A program made the translations under genes and the position numbers. The notes beneath the pieces were generated by a model. It had not been told where the DNA came from, made no database searches, and worked only from the letters and a program-made list of their open reading frames with translations. Below, piece by piece: positions 19,982 to 28,485 of a stretch of 51,330 bases of DNA. The DNA lies in assembly GCF_011378715.1 (NCBI RefSeq), contig NZ_WTKU01000028.1, positions 1-51,330 of the forward strand. Reading direction: 5' to 3'. This DNA is from Psychromonas sp. SA13A (GTDB lineage Bacteria > Pseudomonadota > Gammaproteobacteria > Enterobacterales > Psychromonadaceae). Position 1 is the stretch's first letter, and each line of letters begins with the position of its first letter.

Positions 19982-20385
19982 AAATAGATCTGCAGATAAA
20001 TGCTACGCTGACAATGGATAACAGTTCAGTATCGTCGATTTATCTGCACTTTTTGCTGATTAAGAACAATTTCACTCAATAACAAATCAAATATTGAACA
20101 GGAAATATAAATCAATTTCATGCACAAAAGATACATTTAACGAATAAGGCTAACCGGCTATTTAGTGGACTTGGTATAACAACAGATATCAATACAATCG
20201 GTATTACTTCGCTAAGATCAATAAACAATCCTTCGCTAAATGGCATAATTTACTTTATGTATCGCGTTAAACCCTAGAATCTCCTGTAAAGTTACTTTCG
20301 ATCATTATTTTTATTGAGCAAATTGTGCACGAAGGTCTTTTTTAGTTTAAACTGCGCGACTAAATTAATTCCAGAGGAAAATGAT
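19982..20385. other. Intergenic region ldhA / phosphoribosyltransferase
   Basis: 404 nt, no supported gene. It begins with a hairpin that may end ldhA (19992-20052); the remainder is AT-rich leader for the next gene. An in-frame upstream extension of the downstream ORF (from 20314) lacks a ribosome site and looks non-coding. Confidence 0.5.
19992..20052 (+). terminator. Possible ldhA terminator (long-loop hairpin)
   Basis: Arms gcagataaat (19992-20001) and atttatctgc (20038-20047) are perfectly complementary with a 36-nt loop, followed by 'ac' and five T residues. The loop is long, so efficiency is uncertain. Confidence 0.5.
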
Positions 20386-20952
20386 ATGTCTGACAAAGTC
20401 TTTATCACTGCACAACAATTACTTGAAGACTCATTTCGTCTTGCTGCACAAGTATACGATAGCGGTTTTCGCCCACAGTTTATTGTTGGTATTTGGCGTG
20501 GTGGTGCTCCAATTGGCATTGCAGTTCAAGAATTCTTTGACTACAAAAAAGTAGAAACAGATCATATCGCGGTACGTACTTCTTCTTATTATGGGATTGG
20601 TAAGCAAAGCAAAACCATTAAAGTACATGGTTTACATTACATCATTGAAAATGCCAATGCTGACGATGGTTTATTAATCGTTGATGATGTTTTTGACTCT
20701 GGCCGCAGTGTTGTTGCGTTAACAGAGAAGTTAACTGAAGTGATGCGTTTAAACATGCCACGTGATGTACGTATTGCAACACCCTATTACAAGCCTAAAA
20801 ATAAAGCCGTTGATATGGTGCCAGATTATTATATTCATGAGTCCGAAGAATGGTTAGTTTTTCCACATGAAGTATCAGGTTTATCAGTTGAAGAGATCAC
20901 CGAAGGTAAAAGTGACTTCCAAAATATTAAGCATTTGTTTACTGAAAAATAA
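20386..20952 (+). CDS. Purine-type phosphoribosyltransferase
   Basis: Cytoplasmic type I phosphoribosyltransferase of about 188 aa, transferring ribose-5-phosphate from PRPP to a base, probably hypoxanthine, xanthine or guanine for purine salvage. The PRPP loop LIVDDVFDSGRS is clear, as is VGIWRGGAPIG (PPi loop) near residue 32. It lies closer to the xanthine/hypoxanthine PRT-like proteins of marine gammaproteobacteria than to E. coli Hpt, so no symbol is given. AGAGGAAA lies 6-7 nt before the ATG at 20386. A strong terminator follows. Confidence 0.85.
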   Translation: MSDKVFITAQQLLEDSFRLAAQVYDSGFRPQFIVGIWRGGAPIGIAVQEFFDYKKVETDHIAVRTSSYYGIGKQSKTIKVHGLHYIIENANADDGLLIVDDVFDSGRSVVALTEKLTEVMRLNMPRDVRIATPYYKPKNKAVDMVPDYYIHESEEWLVFPHEVSGLSVEEITEGKSDFQNIKHLFTEK

Positions 20953-20998
20953 TATACTTTTGTCTCTTAATAAATGAGAGCTATTTGTCAATAAATGA

Positions 20999-21026
20999 AA
21001 AAGGAGACTATTTAGTCTCCTTTTTT
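20999..21026. terminator. Bidirectional terminator
   Basis: A 12-bp stem, aaaaggagacta (20999-21010) with tagtctcctttt (21013-21024), with T-runs on both strands. It separates the converging phosphoribosyltransferase and acpH genes. Confidence 0.9.
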
Positions 21027-21079
21027 GTATTCACTCCGAGCTCTATTCACCAAACTCTATTGAAAGGGCATCAAAGCTG

Positions 21080-21682
21080 TTAATTTCGATAATCAACCAC
21101 AAACTCATCACTCGCTTGTAAAACATGTCCATAGAATTCGAAGAAAATATCACTGAGTTGGTTGTAATGTTCATTTAATATTTTGCCCGTCTCCGCTAAT
21201 GGTGCCATTCGTTCACTGCGAGTTGCCATACGTTGCAAGGCATATTCAATATTAGAAGTTTTTTGATACGACTCCAACCATTTATCTTGCCAAACCCAAT
21301 GATTAACACGTAAAAATCGTTCCGGTAACAATACGTCTTTATTGTTTGTTTCTTTAATAATATTTTGCTCTGCTAATTGGCAAAATTCAGCTAAAGATAA
21401 AGCATGGAAAGACGACCAATGTCGTGCCAAGAAATGGTCCCAAAACATATCTAATGCAATAGGAGCGTATCGACGCAATGATTGAGGAAATAATAATTTA
21501 GCAGCAAGTACTTGGGTATGTTTGTCGGTAAAACTATCAACATAACGATGTAATCTAATACCTTCAACAATCTCTTTAGGGAACAATCCTTCAGGATTTC
21601 CTTTAACAAAATCTCCTAGGAAATTACCACTAAAACTCGTATTTGTAACCTCTGCAATATGTAGATGAGCCAGATAATTCAT
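21080..21682 (-). CDS. acpH: Acyl carrier protein phosphodiesterase
   Basis: Removes the 4'-phosphopantetheine arm from holo-ACP. The opening MNYLAHLHIAEVTNTSFSGN followed by GDFVKGNPEGLFPKEIVEGI and HRYVDSFTD matches E. coli AcpH closely, and the length (200 aa) fits. A conserved ALDMFWDHFLARHW segment supplies metal-binding residues of the HD-like fold. AAGGGAT precedes the ATG. It is followed by the bidirectional terminator and is probably monocistronic. Confidence 0.92.
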   Translation of the reverse strand: MNYLAHLHIAEVTNTSFSGNFLGDFVKGNPEGLFPKEIVEGIRLHRYVDSFTDKHTQVLAAKLLFPQSLRRYAPIALDMFWDHFLARHWSSFHALSLAEFCQLAEQNIIKETNNKDVLLPERFLRVNHWVWQDKWLESYQKTSNIEYALQRMATRSERMAPLAETGKILNEHYNQLSDIFFEFYGHVLQASDEFVVDYRN

Positions 21683-21759
21683 AGAAATCTATCCCTTAAA
21701 AAATGTAAACAGCAACTACTATTTACATGCGAACAGAGTATTTACTTACTAGCATATAA

Positions 21760-22635
21760 TTATACATTAGCATGTTCCACATGAGCATGACGCTTGCTGA
21801 CTAGAATACCTATAAAGACAACAGCAATACTCGCCCACTGCCAAACAGTTAATATTTCATTCAACAATAATGCTGACAACAACAGTGCAAAAATAGGGAC
21901 TAAATTAGAATAAGCGGCGGCGGTTAATACTGAAGATCGTGCCAATCCATAGTTATACATACCATAGGCACCTAAGGTCACTGCAGAGCCTAAATAAAGA
22001 ATATTTAATAACGCATTAACATCATGTTGTGCAGGCAACTCAATGAATAATAAGAATGGCGCAAAGAACAGCGTACCAGATAAACCCTGTAAAGCGATTA
22101 AAGATAACGCTGAATATCGATTCAATAAGTGTTTCATGCTAACAACATAAAATGCAGCACAAACCATGGCTAAAAATTCTAATGTGTTACCTAATAAAGG
22201 ATCAGGGGCATGGTCTGTATTAGGCGAAACGAGGCTCAATAAAATACTACCCGCAATACACAAGCCAAATCCGATGATAATTTGCTTACTGAGTTTTTCT
22301 TGGATCAGAAAAAAAGCAAAAAAAGCGACCATTAAAGGTAAGCATGAAACGATAATACCGGCCTGTGAGGCAGAGGTATATTGCATGGCATAACCTTCAA
22401 ATAAAAAATATAAGCAAGGTTCAGCTAAAGACATCATTAATAACCACTTCCAATCACCTTGCTGATATTTAAAGCGTTTTATCCAAGGCTTCAAACAAAA
22501 ACAAATGAGGAGAGTAATTAACATCCGCAAAAAAATAACAAAGGAAGGTGGATAAATATCAATTGCCGCTTTCAAAGCAACAAATGAACTACCCCATAAA
22601 AAGGTAGCAATTAAAAAGCATAAACCCGCTGGCAT
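21760..22635 (-). CDS. EamA/DMT-family transporter
   Basis: Inner-membrane transporter of the drug/metabolite superfamily, with ten predicted membrane helices in two EamA repeats (roughly 1-140 and 150-285). It opens with FLIATFLWGSSFVALKAAID, a typical first EamA helix; the second repeat has YNYGLARSSVLTAAAYSNLVPIFALLLSALLLNE. At 291 aa it is normal. The substrate cannot be read from the sequence; metabolite or amino-acid efflux is usual for the family. GAGA lies 7 nt before the ATG. Confidence 0.88.
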   Translation of the reverse strand: MPAGLCFLIATFLWGSSFVALKAAIDIYPPSFVIFLRMLITLLICFCLKPWIKRFKYQQGDWKWLLMMSLAEPCLYFLFEGYAMQYTSASQAGIIVSCLPLMVAFFAFFLIQEKLSKQIIIGFGLCIAGSILLSLVSPNTDHAPDPLLGNTLEFLAMVCAAFYVVSMKHLLNRYSALSLIALQGLSGTLFFAPFLLFIELPAQHDVNALLNILYLGSAVTLGAYGMYNYGLARSSVLTAAAYSNLVPIFALLLSALLLNEILTVWQWASIAVVFIGILVSKRHAHVEHANV

Positions 22636-22756
22636 AGTTTGTCTCTAAAAAAGTAGGCATCCTACCACCAGTGTATTTCAGCTACCATAGTAATTTAATA
22701 GACATAACGCAGTGATGAAAAATTAAAGCCTGTGAATGATTTTCTGTAACGGGCAC

Positions 22757-23248
22757 CTACTCCTGTTTTTGTTGATACAAAACCAATCCTCTGGCTTTAT
22801 AATTAGCCAGTGCACTTGGATGATCTAAACTACAGGTATGAACCCAAACACGCTTTGCATGACATCCTGTCCAAGCCTGCTGAATGGCATAAGTTAATAA
22901 ATATCCACCAAAACCTTGGCCGATAAATTCAGGCGCTAACCCAAAATATTTAATCTCTACTGCTTGCTGGTCACCTATCTCGAGCTCAAAATATCCAACA
23001 ATACTACCTTGATAATAAGCTACCCAAGTACGCAATTCATCACGTTCAGCATAGGCTTTCCAAGTTTTTTCGGTATCATTAAGTTTATCAAACCATTGCC
23101 ATTGCTCACCTACCAAGGAATATAAAAACCGGTTAAAACGATAATTCTTAATTTCTGCTTCGGCAATGGTTAGCCCAGGAATCGGCTGTTTGGGTTTAAG
23201 CTGTTCAGCCTGCTTCATTTCTAAATAATAAATGCTAACCATTGTCAT
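22757..23248 (-). CDS. GNAT-family N-acetyltransferase
   Basis: Acetyl-CoA dependent acetyltransferase fold, 163 aa. The acetyl-CoA loop is seen as LAPEFIGQGFGGYLLTYAIQQAW (Q/RxxGxG/A type), followed by VWVHTCSLDHPSALANYKARGL, the usual C-terminal GNAT segment. The substrate is unknown; such short stand-alone enzymes often modify small molecules or protein N-termini. AAGGT lies 6 nt before the ATG at 23248. It is probably independent of the preceding gene, which ends 35 nt upstream on the same strand, although read-through is possible. Confidence 0.85.
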   Translation of the reverse strand: MTMVSIYYLEMKQAEQLKPKQPIPGLTIAEAEIKNYRFNRFLYSLVGEQWQWFDKLNDTEKTWKAYAERDELRTWVAYYQGSIVGYFELEIGDQQAVEIKYFGLAPEFIGQGFGGYLLTYAIQQAWTGCHAKRVWVHTCSLDHPSALANYKARGLVLYQQKQE

Positions 23249-23283
23249 TCTGTACCTTCTGAAAATTGATAGAATTTTAACCT

Positions 23284-24069
23284 TTAACGTGCGATTAAAA
23301 GCGCACGTTTATATAACTTTTCGAAACCTTTGTTAGTAAAAACAAAAGCATCCTGTGTCGCATAAGGACTTAACTTTACTTCTGACTCTTGTATAAACTG
23401 CTCTAGCACAAAATCATTACCCGCTTCAGTCTCTGCAAAAAAAGTTAATACGTCACCATTACACTGTTGTTTGAACTTTACTAAGGTCCCATTAAGGTAC
23501 ATTGGCAAACTTTTATTATCTTTTAACGATCCATCTTCGCAGGCTAACTTATCCGTAGCTTGAAAAAAGACAGTAAGCTTCTGATGCTGCCCTCGCCCTA
23601 ACAATGCCATAAGCGAACCGACTGTTAGTTCTTTACTACTGATTATCTTTCTCTCTTTATCAATATACCAACCTTCAGCCCCTTCAGTTTTTAACCGCAG
23701 TGCACTGCTTTCTAAATATTTTGGCATATCGTCGACATAAATATCGACAACCCTTGCAAAATTTTTCCAACGGTCTTGTGTTGGCAAATAATAATAAGCA
23801 AGATCAATGGCTTGTCCATTAACCACTAATTCCCATAAACCTTTATAATGCGCATCCTGTATTGTTACTGTATCGATCAGCACATTCTGCGGCAATTGGT
23901 CACCGCAGGGTCTACAGAATTTTTTAATAAGATGAATATTTTCATCTTTTAAAAACTGTAACGCTAGCGTTGCTTCTTTTTGGCTCACGCGTTGTGCTTG
24001 GTCAGCCTGCACACCGATGCACATACTTAGCGCGATACAAATAATCAATAATTGTTTTATTCTCTTCAT
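23284..24069 (-). CDS. Exported protein of unknown function
   Basis: I do not recognise the family. It has an N-terminal hydrophobic signal peptide (KQLLIICIALSMCIGVQA, cleavage near residue 22), then about 238 residues with no membrane segment, so it is probably periplasmic. Visible features are KKFCRPCGD (a CxxC about 30 residues into the mature part), two further Cys (ACEDGS and QQCNGD) and a tyrosine/aspartate-rich middle (LAYYYLPTQDRW, IYVDDMPKY). A TTG at 24075 has AGGA at better spacing than the ATG at 24069; the start is undecided. It lies between the GNAT gene and the XRE regulator. Confidence 0.65.
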   Translation of the reverse strand: MKRIKQLLIICIALSMCIGVQADQAQRVSQKEATLALQFLKDENIHLIKKFCRPCGDQLPQNVLIDTVTIQDAHYKGLWELVVNGQAIDLAYYYLPTQDRWKNFARVVDIYVDDMPKYLESSALRLKTEGAEGWYIDKERKIISSKELTVGSLMALLGRGQHQKLTVFFQATDKLACEDGSLKDNKSLPMYLNGTLVKFKQQCNGDVLTFFAETEAGNDFVLEQFIQESEVKLSPYATQDAFVFTNKGFEKLYKRALLIAR

Positions 24070-24159
24070 TGCCAATTAATTCCTGATTTTTTATAAAATA
24101 GACAATCCATTTTTGATATTGAAAAACCTGTCAGTAGCGATTATAAATTTAACACTAAG

Positions 24160-24789
24160 TCACTTAGGATAATGAATAATATTAAGAAAACGCAGCGGAA
24201 TATCACCAATGTTACGATATATATGTGCTTTATCCGCATAAAACTTCGCTTTATCGCCCACTTTTAATGTGGTCCACTTCTGATCCACAAAATACTGCAT
24301 AGTACCGGTTGTCACAATAATATGTTCAATAACACCTAGTTGATGAGGGGTAGATTGTTGCTGGTGACCGACAGCAAAAGTTAATTCAAAAACTTCTATT
24401 CCTGTGTCATTATCATAAGTAAATATAGTATCAATACTAAGATTTTTATCTTGGGTAAAGTTTTCAACCAATGTATTAATAGGCTTATTTAATTGCTTAG
24501 CATCACCGATATACTCTCCATTATTTTGTGCATCACTGATTTGTACATCAATATCATGGTTAACCGGGACTAAGCTTTCCTGTTGCAAGAAGTAAGATAA
24601 TGGCAAAGAAAAACCTGTTGCGATCTTCCATAGTTTAGCCACAGTCGGGCTAGACTCTCCCCGTTCAATTTGGCCTAACATCGCTTTAGAAACACCGCAG
24701 GCTTGGCTTGTTTTTTCTAAGCTCCACGCTTTTTCTGCACGAATTTTTTTTAACTGTGAAGCCACTGTTTTATTAATTGTATTCGACAT
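24160..24789 (-). CDS. XRE-type HTH regulator with C-terminal cupin
   Basis: A 209-aa transcription regulator. Residues about 8-65 form an XRE helix-turn-helix (LKKIRAEKAWSLEKTSQACGVSKAML with GQIERGESSPTVAKLWKIA); residues about 130-205 form a cupin sensor domain (HQLGVIEHIIVTTGTM; YRNIGDIPLRFLNII). This layout is common in repressors of small-molecule transport. AAGGA lies 4 nt before the ATG at 24789; the longer in-frame version would run into the divergent gene. It faces the BenE transporter across a 70-nt gap holding a duplicated palindrome, so it very likely controls that transporter and itself. Confidence 0.9.
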   Translation of the reverse strand: MSNTINKTVASQLKKIRAEKAWSLEKTSQACGVSKAMLGQIERGESSPTVAKLWKIATGFSLPLSYFLQQESLVPVNHDIDVQISDAQNNGEYIGDAKQLNKPINTLVENFTQDKNLSIDTIFTYDNDTGIEVFELTFAVGHQQQSTPHQLGVIEHIIVTTGTMQYFVDQKWTTLKVGDKAKFYADKAHIYRNIGDIPLRFLNIIHYPK

Positions 24790-24797
24790 ATATTCCT

Positions 24798-24850
24798 TGT
24801 GCGTTATAACGGTCAGTGTTAACTTAAAGCTTAATACGTTATAACGCACA
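24798..24850. promoter_or_regulatory. Paired palindromic operator between XRE-cupin and benE genes
   Basis: Arm one, tgtgcgttataacg (24798-24811), and arm two, cgttataacgcaca (24837-24850), are perfect inverted complements. Each arm contains the 10-bp palindrome cgttataacg, and their centres are 35 bp apart. The arms lie beside the start of each divergent gene, and arm two runs into the benE ribosome site. This fits cooperative binding of two dimers of the XRE-cupin protein, repressing both genes. The sequence is seen; the identity of the binder is inferred. Confidence 0.85.
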
Positions 24851-24859
24851 GGATATATT

Positions 24860-26041
24860 ATGAAAGCAGTTTGGCAACCCATCAATGCAATAATTGCAGC
24901 AATGAGTGCAGGTTTAATGGCGGTGATTGTCGGGTTTTCTAGCTCAGTGGCATTAATATATCAATCGGTGATTAATTTAGGTGGAGATGCTAACTTAGTC
25001 GCGAGCTGGTTTTTAGCACTTGGTGTCAGTATGGGAAGCTTAAGTATGCTGCTGTCATGGCATTACCGCGCTCCTATTTTAATTGCTTGGTCGACACCTG
25101 GAGCGGCGTTATTAATTGCTAACGTACAGGGGTTTACTCTTAATCAAGCTATTGCAGGCTTTATCGTTAGTGCTGTTTTACTCTGTTTTTTCCCATTATT
25201 GGTTCCTTTAGATAGATTATTTAAATGGTTACCCTCACAACTAGCTTCTGCTATGTTAGCCGGTATTTTACTATCTTTTGGTTTTTCAGTATTTGAGCAA
25301 ATCAACTTACAGCCGAACTTGATTATTGCCATGTTGATCAGTTATCTATTAGCTAAGCGCTTTGCACCTCAGTGGACATTATTAATCGTCACTTTAGTTG
25401 CCATTATTCTCGCATGGCAATTACAACTTATTGAAAATAAAACAATTGAATGGCAGTGGAGTGAATGGCAATTTATTCAACCTGATTTTTCATGGTCAGT
25501 AGTGATTGCTATTAGTTTGCCTTTATTCATTGTCACAACGGCAGCTCAAAATTTGCCAGGTATTGCAATGCTGCATAGTTTTGGATATCGACCTCCGATC
25601 AAGCCTATTTTATCTATTAGCGGGCTAATTAATATCATTGCCGCTCCTTTTGGTGGTTATGCCCTTAACTTAGCAGCAATTAGTGCTTCACTATGTATGG
25701 TTGAAGAAGTTAATCAAGATCCAAAAAAACGCTATTGGGCAAGCTTCTGGGCTGGTATTTTCTATATAGTGTTAGGTCTATTTGCAGCTTATATTATGGC
25801 GTGCTTTGCGTTATTGCCAAGTTCACTGATCCTTGCTTTGGCTGGCATTGCTTTATTTGGCACCATCACACATAGCTTGCAACAAAGTATCAATAGCGAA
25901 CACAAATACATTAATGAAGCAGCCACTTTTACATTATTAATCACCGCTTCCCCCATTTCATTGTGGGGGTTAAGTTCAGTTATTTGGGGGCTATTGGGTG
26001 GAATGTTAGTATTATTAATTAATAAAATTAAGCGAGTATGA
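24860..26041 (+). CDS. BenE-family (benzoate/H+ symporter-like) transporter
   Basis: Inner-membrane protein of about 12 hydrophobic segments, 393 aa, with the family features LIAWSTPGAALLIA near residue 75, TTAAQNLPGIAMLHSFGYRPP (about 230) and APFGGYALNLAAISASLCM (about 265). Members are annotated as benzoate:proton symporters (BenE, YdcO), but most lack proof of substrate, and no benzoate catabolic gene is present here, so the substrate is open. AGGA lies 6 nt before the ATG and overlaps the operator edge. Its stop is 4 nt from the end of the converging pseudogene. Confidence 0.85.
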   Translation: MKAVWQPINAIIAAMSAGLMAVIVGFSSSVALIYQSVINLGGDANLVASWFLALGVSMGSLSMLLSWHYRAPILIAWSTPGAALLIANVQGFTLNQAIAGFIVSAVLLCFFPLLVPLDRLFKWLPSQLASAMLAGILLSFGFSVFEQINLQPNLIIAMLISYLLAKRFAPQWTLLIVTLVAIILAWQLQLIENKTIEWQWSEWQFIQPDFSWSVVIAISLPLFIVTTAAQNLPGIAMLHSFGYRPPIKPILSISGLINIIAAPFGGYALNLAAISASLCMVEEVNQDPKKRYWASFWAGIFYIVLGLFAAYIMACFALLPSSLILALAGIALFGTITHSLQQSINSEHKYINEAATFTLLITASPISLWGLSSVIWGLLGGMLVLLINKIKRV

Positions 26042-26045
26042 TCAG

Positions 26046-27210
26046 CTACTGAACAGCATTGGGATATTTAAGTGACGCTTGGATCAGTAAATTACGTGGC
26101 GTAATGTGGGTGTCACAAAATGTACAGATCTGCACGTGATATCCAGCTTCTTGTAAACTTATAGCACGATCATAAGCAAGCCATAGCTCTAACGGTCGGC
26201 GAAAAAACTGTGTGACTAACTCAACGCGCCTTAATCGATTGAACCGCTTTTTACCCTGCGCTAAATAAATAGTTAGCGCATCATCAGAATAGCGGCTTAA
26301 ATTAATATCGAGCAGTTTATATGTGACCACCCATTGCGAAAACTCTTTAAAGCTAGCAGACAATAACGTCTTAGGGAAACTAGGTACATTAAGGTATTCA
26401 TCTGTTTTTAATAATGATTTTTGTAAACAGTCAAAACTTAAACGCCACAAAACTTCCTGATCATTAAGTTGTGATTAACGTTCTTTTAAAGTGCCTTGCT
26501 GTGCAATTGTTAGCTTTAAATCCTGCTTACTTAAAGGTGACGAGACCAATAAGTGGCTTGATTGACGAACATGTTTAGAAACGGGTTGATAGATATCATG
26601 CTCAGTTAAATGATAACAACAGGGACTGATAGTTATTTTTTTGTGCTTAACTTTTTAGCGCTGTTAATAAGGTGAACATGTAAATGACCGCAGGCGTGTA
26701 AAGCAACGACATGTTGTTGCTGATTTAAATATTCATCTGCTTCACCTAATAATACGTTAGCTTCGATAAAATTCTGTTCTATATCTTGTTGAACCGCTAA
26801 TTGTTGACCTTGTTTACACAAGTCGCTACTCCACTCAATCGCACTTACTTTCGCACCTGTTTTATGGTGAATCAGTCTCCCTAAATGACCTTTTCCCGCA
26901 CACCACTCTAAAATCGGTAATGAGCATTTTATGGTGTTAGAAAAGCAATCTATCTGCGTCCACTTTTTTCCTTTTATGCCTTTCTTAAACCAAAAAGGAA
27001 TATCGTCATCAAAATAATCACTTAACTTGTTTAATTCAAACAAACTAGCTTCTATATTCAATAGTTCAGGAATGGCTTGCTTTAATATAGGGTACAGCAA
27101 CGTAGGTGTTTTTGGTAAGCAGCTAATTGGCTATCATTAATACTTTGTAACAACTCAATGAGTTTTGTATTGCCATTGAAGGAAGGATATTCACTCAAAA
27201 CAAATTGCAT
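26046..27210 (-). pseudogene. Broken SAM-dependent methyltransferase (Methyltransf_32 / GSTCD-like)
   Basis: Remnant of a gene of about 388 codons starting at ATG 27210 (MQFVLSEYPSFNG). Three lesions are visible: a frameshift near 27100, where IELLQSINDSQLAAYQKHL ends and LYPILKQAIPELLNIEASL continues in another frame; a one-base loss in an A-run (26636-26642), after which the restored frame reads ITISPCCYHLTEHDIYQP; and an in-frame TAA at 26475-26477 before LNDQEVLWRLSFDCLQ. The SAM-binding motif LEWCAGKGHLGRL, the HACGHLHVHL segment and the SPCCYH motif match the PF13679-type family. With three lesions the full product cannot be made; a sequencing slip could explain only the A-run. Confidence 0.8.
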
Positions 27211-27265
27211 TGCCAATATTGCACAAACTGAGTTAAATAAAGATCTATTTTATTAAAATTATCAA

Positions 27266-27302
27266 TTAATGAATGATTACTTGTTAAGTCATCATTCATT
27301 AA
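27266..27302. repeat. Perfect 12-bp inverted repeat
   Basis: Arms ttaatgaatgat (27266-27277) and atcattcattaa (27291-27302) with a 13-nt loop, between the small ORF and the pseudogene. It could end the small ORF's transcript; only a broken T-run follows on the minus strand. Confidence 0.5.
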
Positions 27303-27356
27303 ACAAGGCAATCATAGGTTAAAGAATCATTTAAAAATATTTCTTTCACTTGCTTA

Positions 27357-27527
27357 TCATTGCGAACAGTCATTTTTCTTTTTATCTAATGAACAGGCTT
27401 CCCATTCAGTTTTATCTTTTTTATCGATATCATCGGTTGTTAATGGGTCACTGCAACAACTACTCAAATGAACAGCCTCTAACCATTGCTGTAGCTCTTC
27501 CTCAGTAGGTTTCTTTTTATCGCTCAT
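27357..27527 (-). CDS. Small Cys-containing protein, unknown function
   Basis: A 56-residue ORF starting MSDKKKPTEEELQQWLEAVH and continuing with SSCCSDPLTTDDID, then KTEWEACSLDKKKNDCSQ. It is very rich in Lys, Glu and Asp with four cysteines (CC, C, C), which could bind metal. A weak AAGG lies about 10 nt before the ATG. The codon pattern and charged composition look like a real gene. It lies 39 nt after the larger CxxC gene on the same strand, suggesting an operon. I do not recognise a family. Confidence 0.55.
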   Translation of the reverse strand: MSDKKKPTEEELQQWLEAVHLSSCCSDPLTTDDIDKKDKTEWEACSLDKKKNDCSQ

Positions 27528-27566
27528 GTGCGCATTACCTTTTAAATTGGATTAACAGTAAGATAT

Positions 27567-28220
27567 TTAAATGCCTATACTATCTAATATTTCCAAAAAT
27601 ACATCTTCTCGAGTTTTAGGTGTTAAATTTGGATATAAACGACATAAACGTATTGCTTGGCTGAATTTATTTTTTCCTAACACACTTAAAACACGTGTAA
27701 ATAATGTTTCATCTAGAAAGAATGTTTTAACGGCATGATTCACTGCATCGTCTAGTGAAACGTAAACGACACCGTCAAACTCAAAACTATCGTTATCACT
27801 ATTCACTTCTAATCGCGTGTTATTAATGATCAGCGGCCAGCCCTGATAATTAATACGTGCTTGCATCATTTCAAACATTGGCCATGCACTGCGTTTAAAA
27901 CCTTCGAACGCACTGCCTTCTAATTCTGACTCTTCAAGCTCTTTTTTTGTCCAATTCGATCCAATACTCAATACTTTTTGGTGTTTACTAGTAAGCGCTT
28001 GTTTAATGGCATCGCGATAGCTGTAAATGGAAGGGAAAGCCGAGCGTTTAACAATGTTTGCACATTCTTTACAACTTGGGAGACTGAGAGGCTGATGATC
28101 TAAAATATTAATTTCATAATCATGCTTAGGAAACTTAATTTTTTTATCACTTGGCTCACCGCAAAACCAACAAGTATTTCGAAAATTAAAAGGGATTTCT
28201 ACCGCGGCAAAAGTGCTCAT
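27567..28220 (-). CDS. Conserved-looking protein with two CxxC pairs
   Basis: A 217-aa cytoplasmic protein without signal or membrane segment. Near the N-terminus are CWFCGEPSD (about residue 17) and, some 35 residues later, SCKECANIVKR; together the two CxxC pairs look like a zinc ribbon, similar in style to HNH-type modules, though no HNH catalytic set was seen. The C-terminal half is helical (FTRVLSVLGKNKFSQAIRLC). Function unknown. The start is ATG 28220, with GAGAGA 7 nt upstream; the TTG-initiated longer form is less likely. It lies just downstream of the CsrB RNA on the same strand. Confidence 0.7.
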   Translation of the reverse strand: MSTFAAVEIPFNFRNTCWFCGEPSDKKIKFPKHDYEINILDHQPLSLPSCKECANIVKRSAFPSIYSYRDAIKQALTSKHQKVLSIGSNWTKKELEESELEGSAFEGFKRSAWPMFEMMQARINYQGWPLIINNTRLEVNSDNDSFEFDGVVYVSLDDAVNHAVKTFFLDETLFTRVLSVLGKNKFSQAIRLCRLYPNLTPKTREDVFLEILDSIGI

Positions 28221-28454
28221 ATTAAGATCTCTCAAAAATGACTTAGAGTACGTTCTGAATGGCTATTAATCAATGTAAAAAATGATTCATAAAATCGCTA
28301 ACAGAGGCAGTAAGCAAAGCATGAAACCACTAAAAATAGGAATGGGTAATTTAACAACGCTCAAAGGTTAAAGTTAACAAGAAGGAATAGAGGTTGTATA
28401 GGGTTTGTAAGTGACTGATATGAAAATATTTACAGAATCTATTTAGCGGGCTCT

Positions 28455-28485
28455 AAAAACAGGAAAGGGCAGCCTAAGCTGCCCT
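28455..28485 (-). terminator. Intrinsic terminator of csrB
   Basis: Perfect 8-bp GC-rich stem (28466-28473 with 28478-28485, agggcagc/gctgccct), 4-nt loop, followed on the minus strand by a T-rich tract (tttcctgttttt). Confidence 0.85.

Noticed and set aside
26636-26642. Programmed frameshift or phase-variable A-run in the methyltransferase
   Set aside because: Two other disabling lesions are present, so slippage here could not restore the protein.
26633-27100. Two intact small genes at 26046-26450 and 26633-27100
   Set aside because: Both begin without a real start and are fragments of one methyltransferase once the frameshifts and internal stop are bridged.
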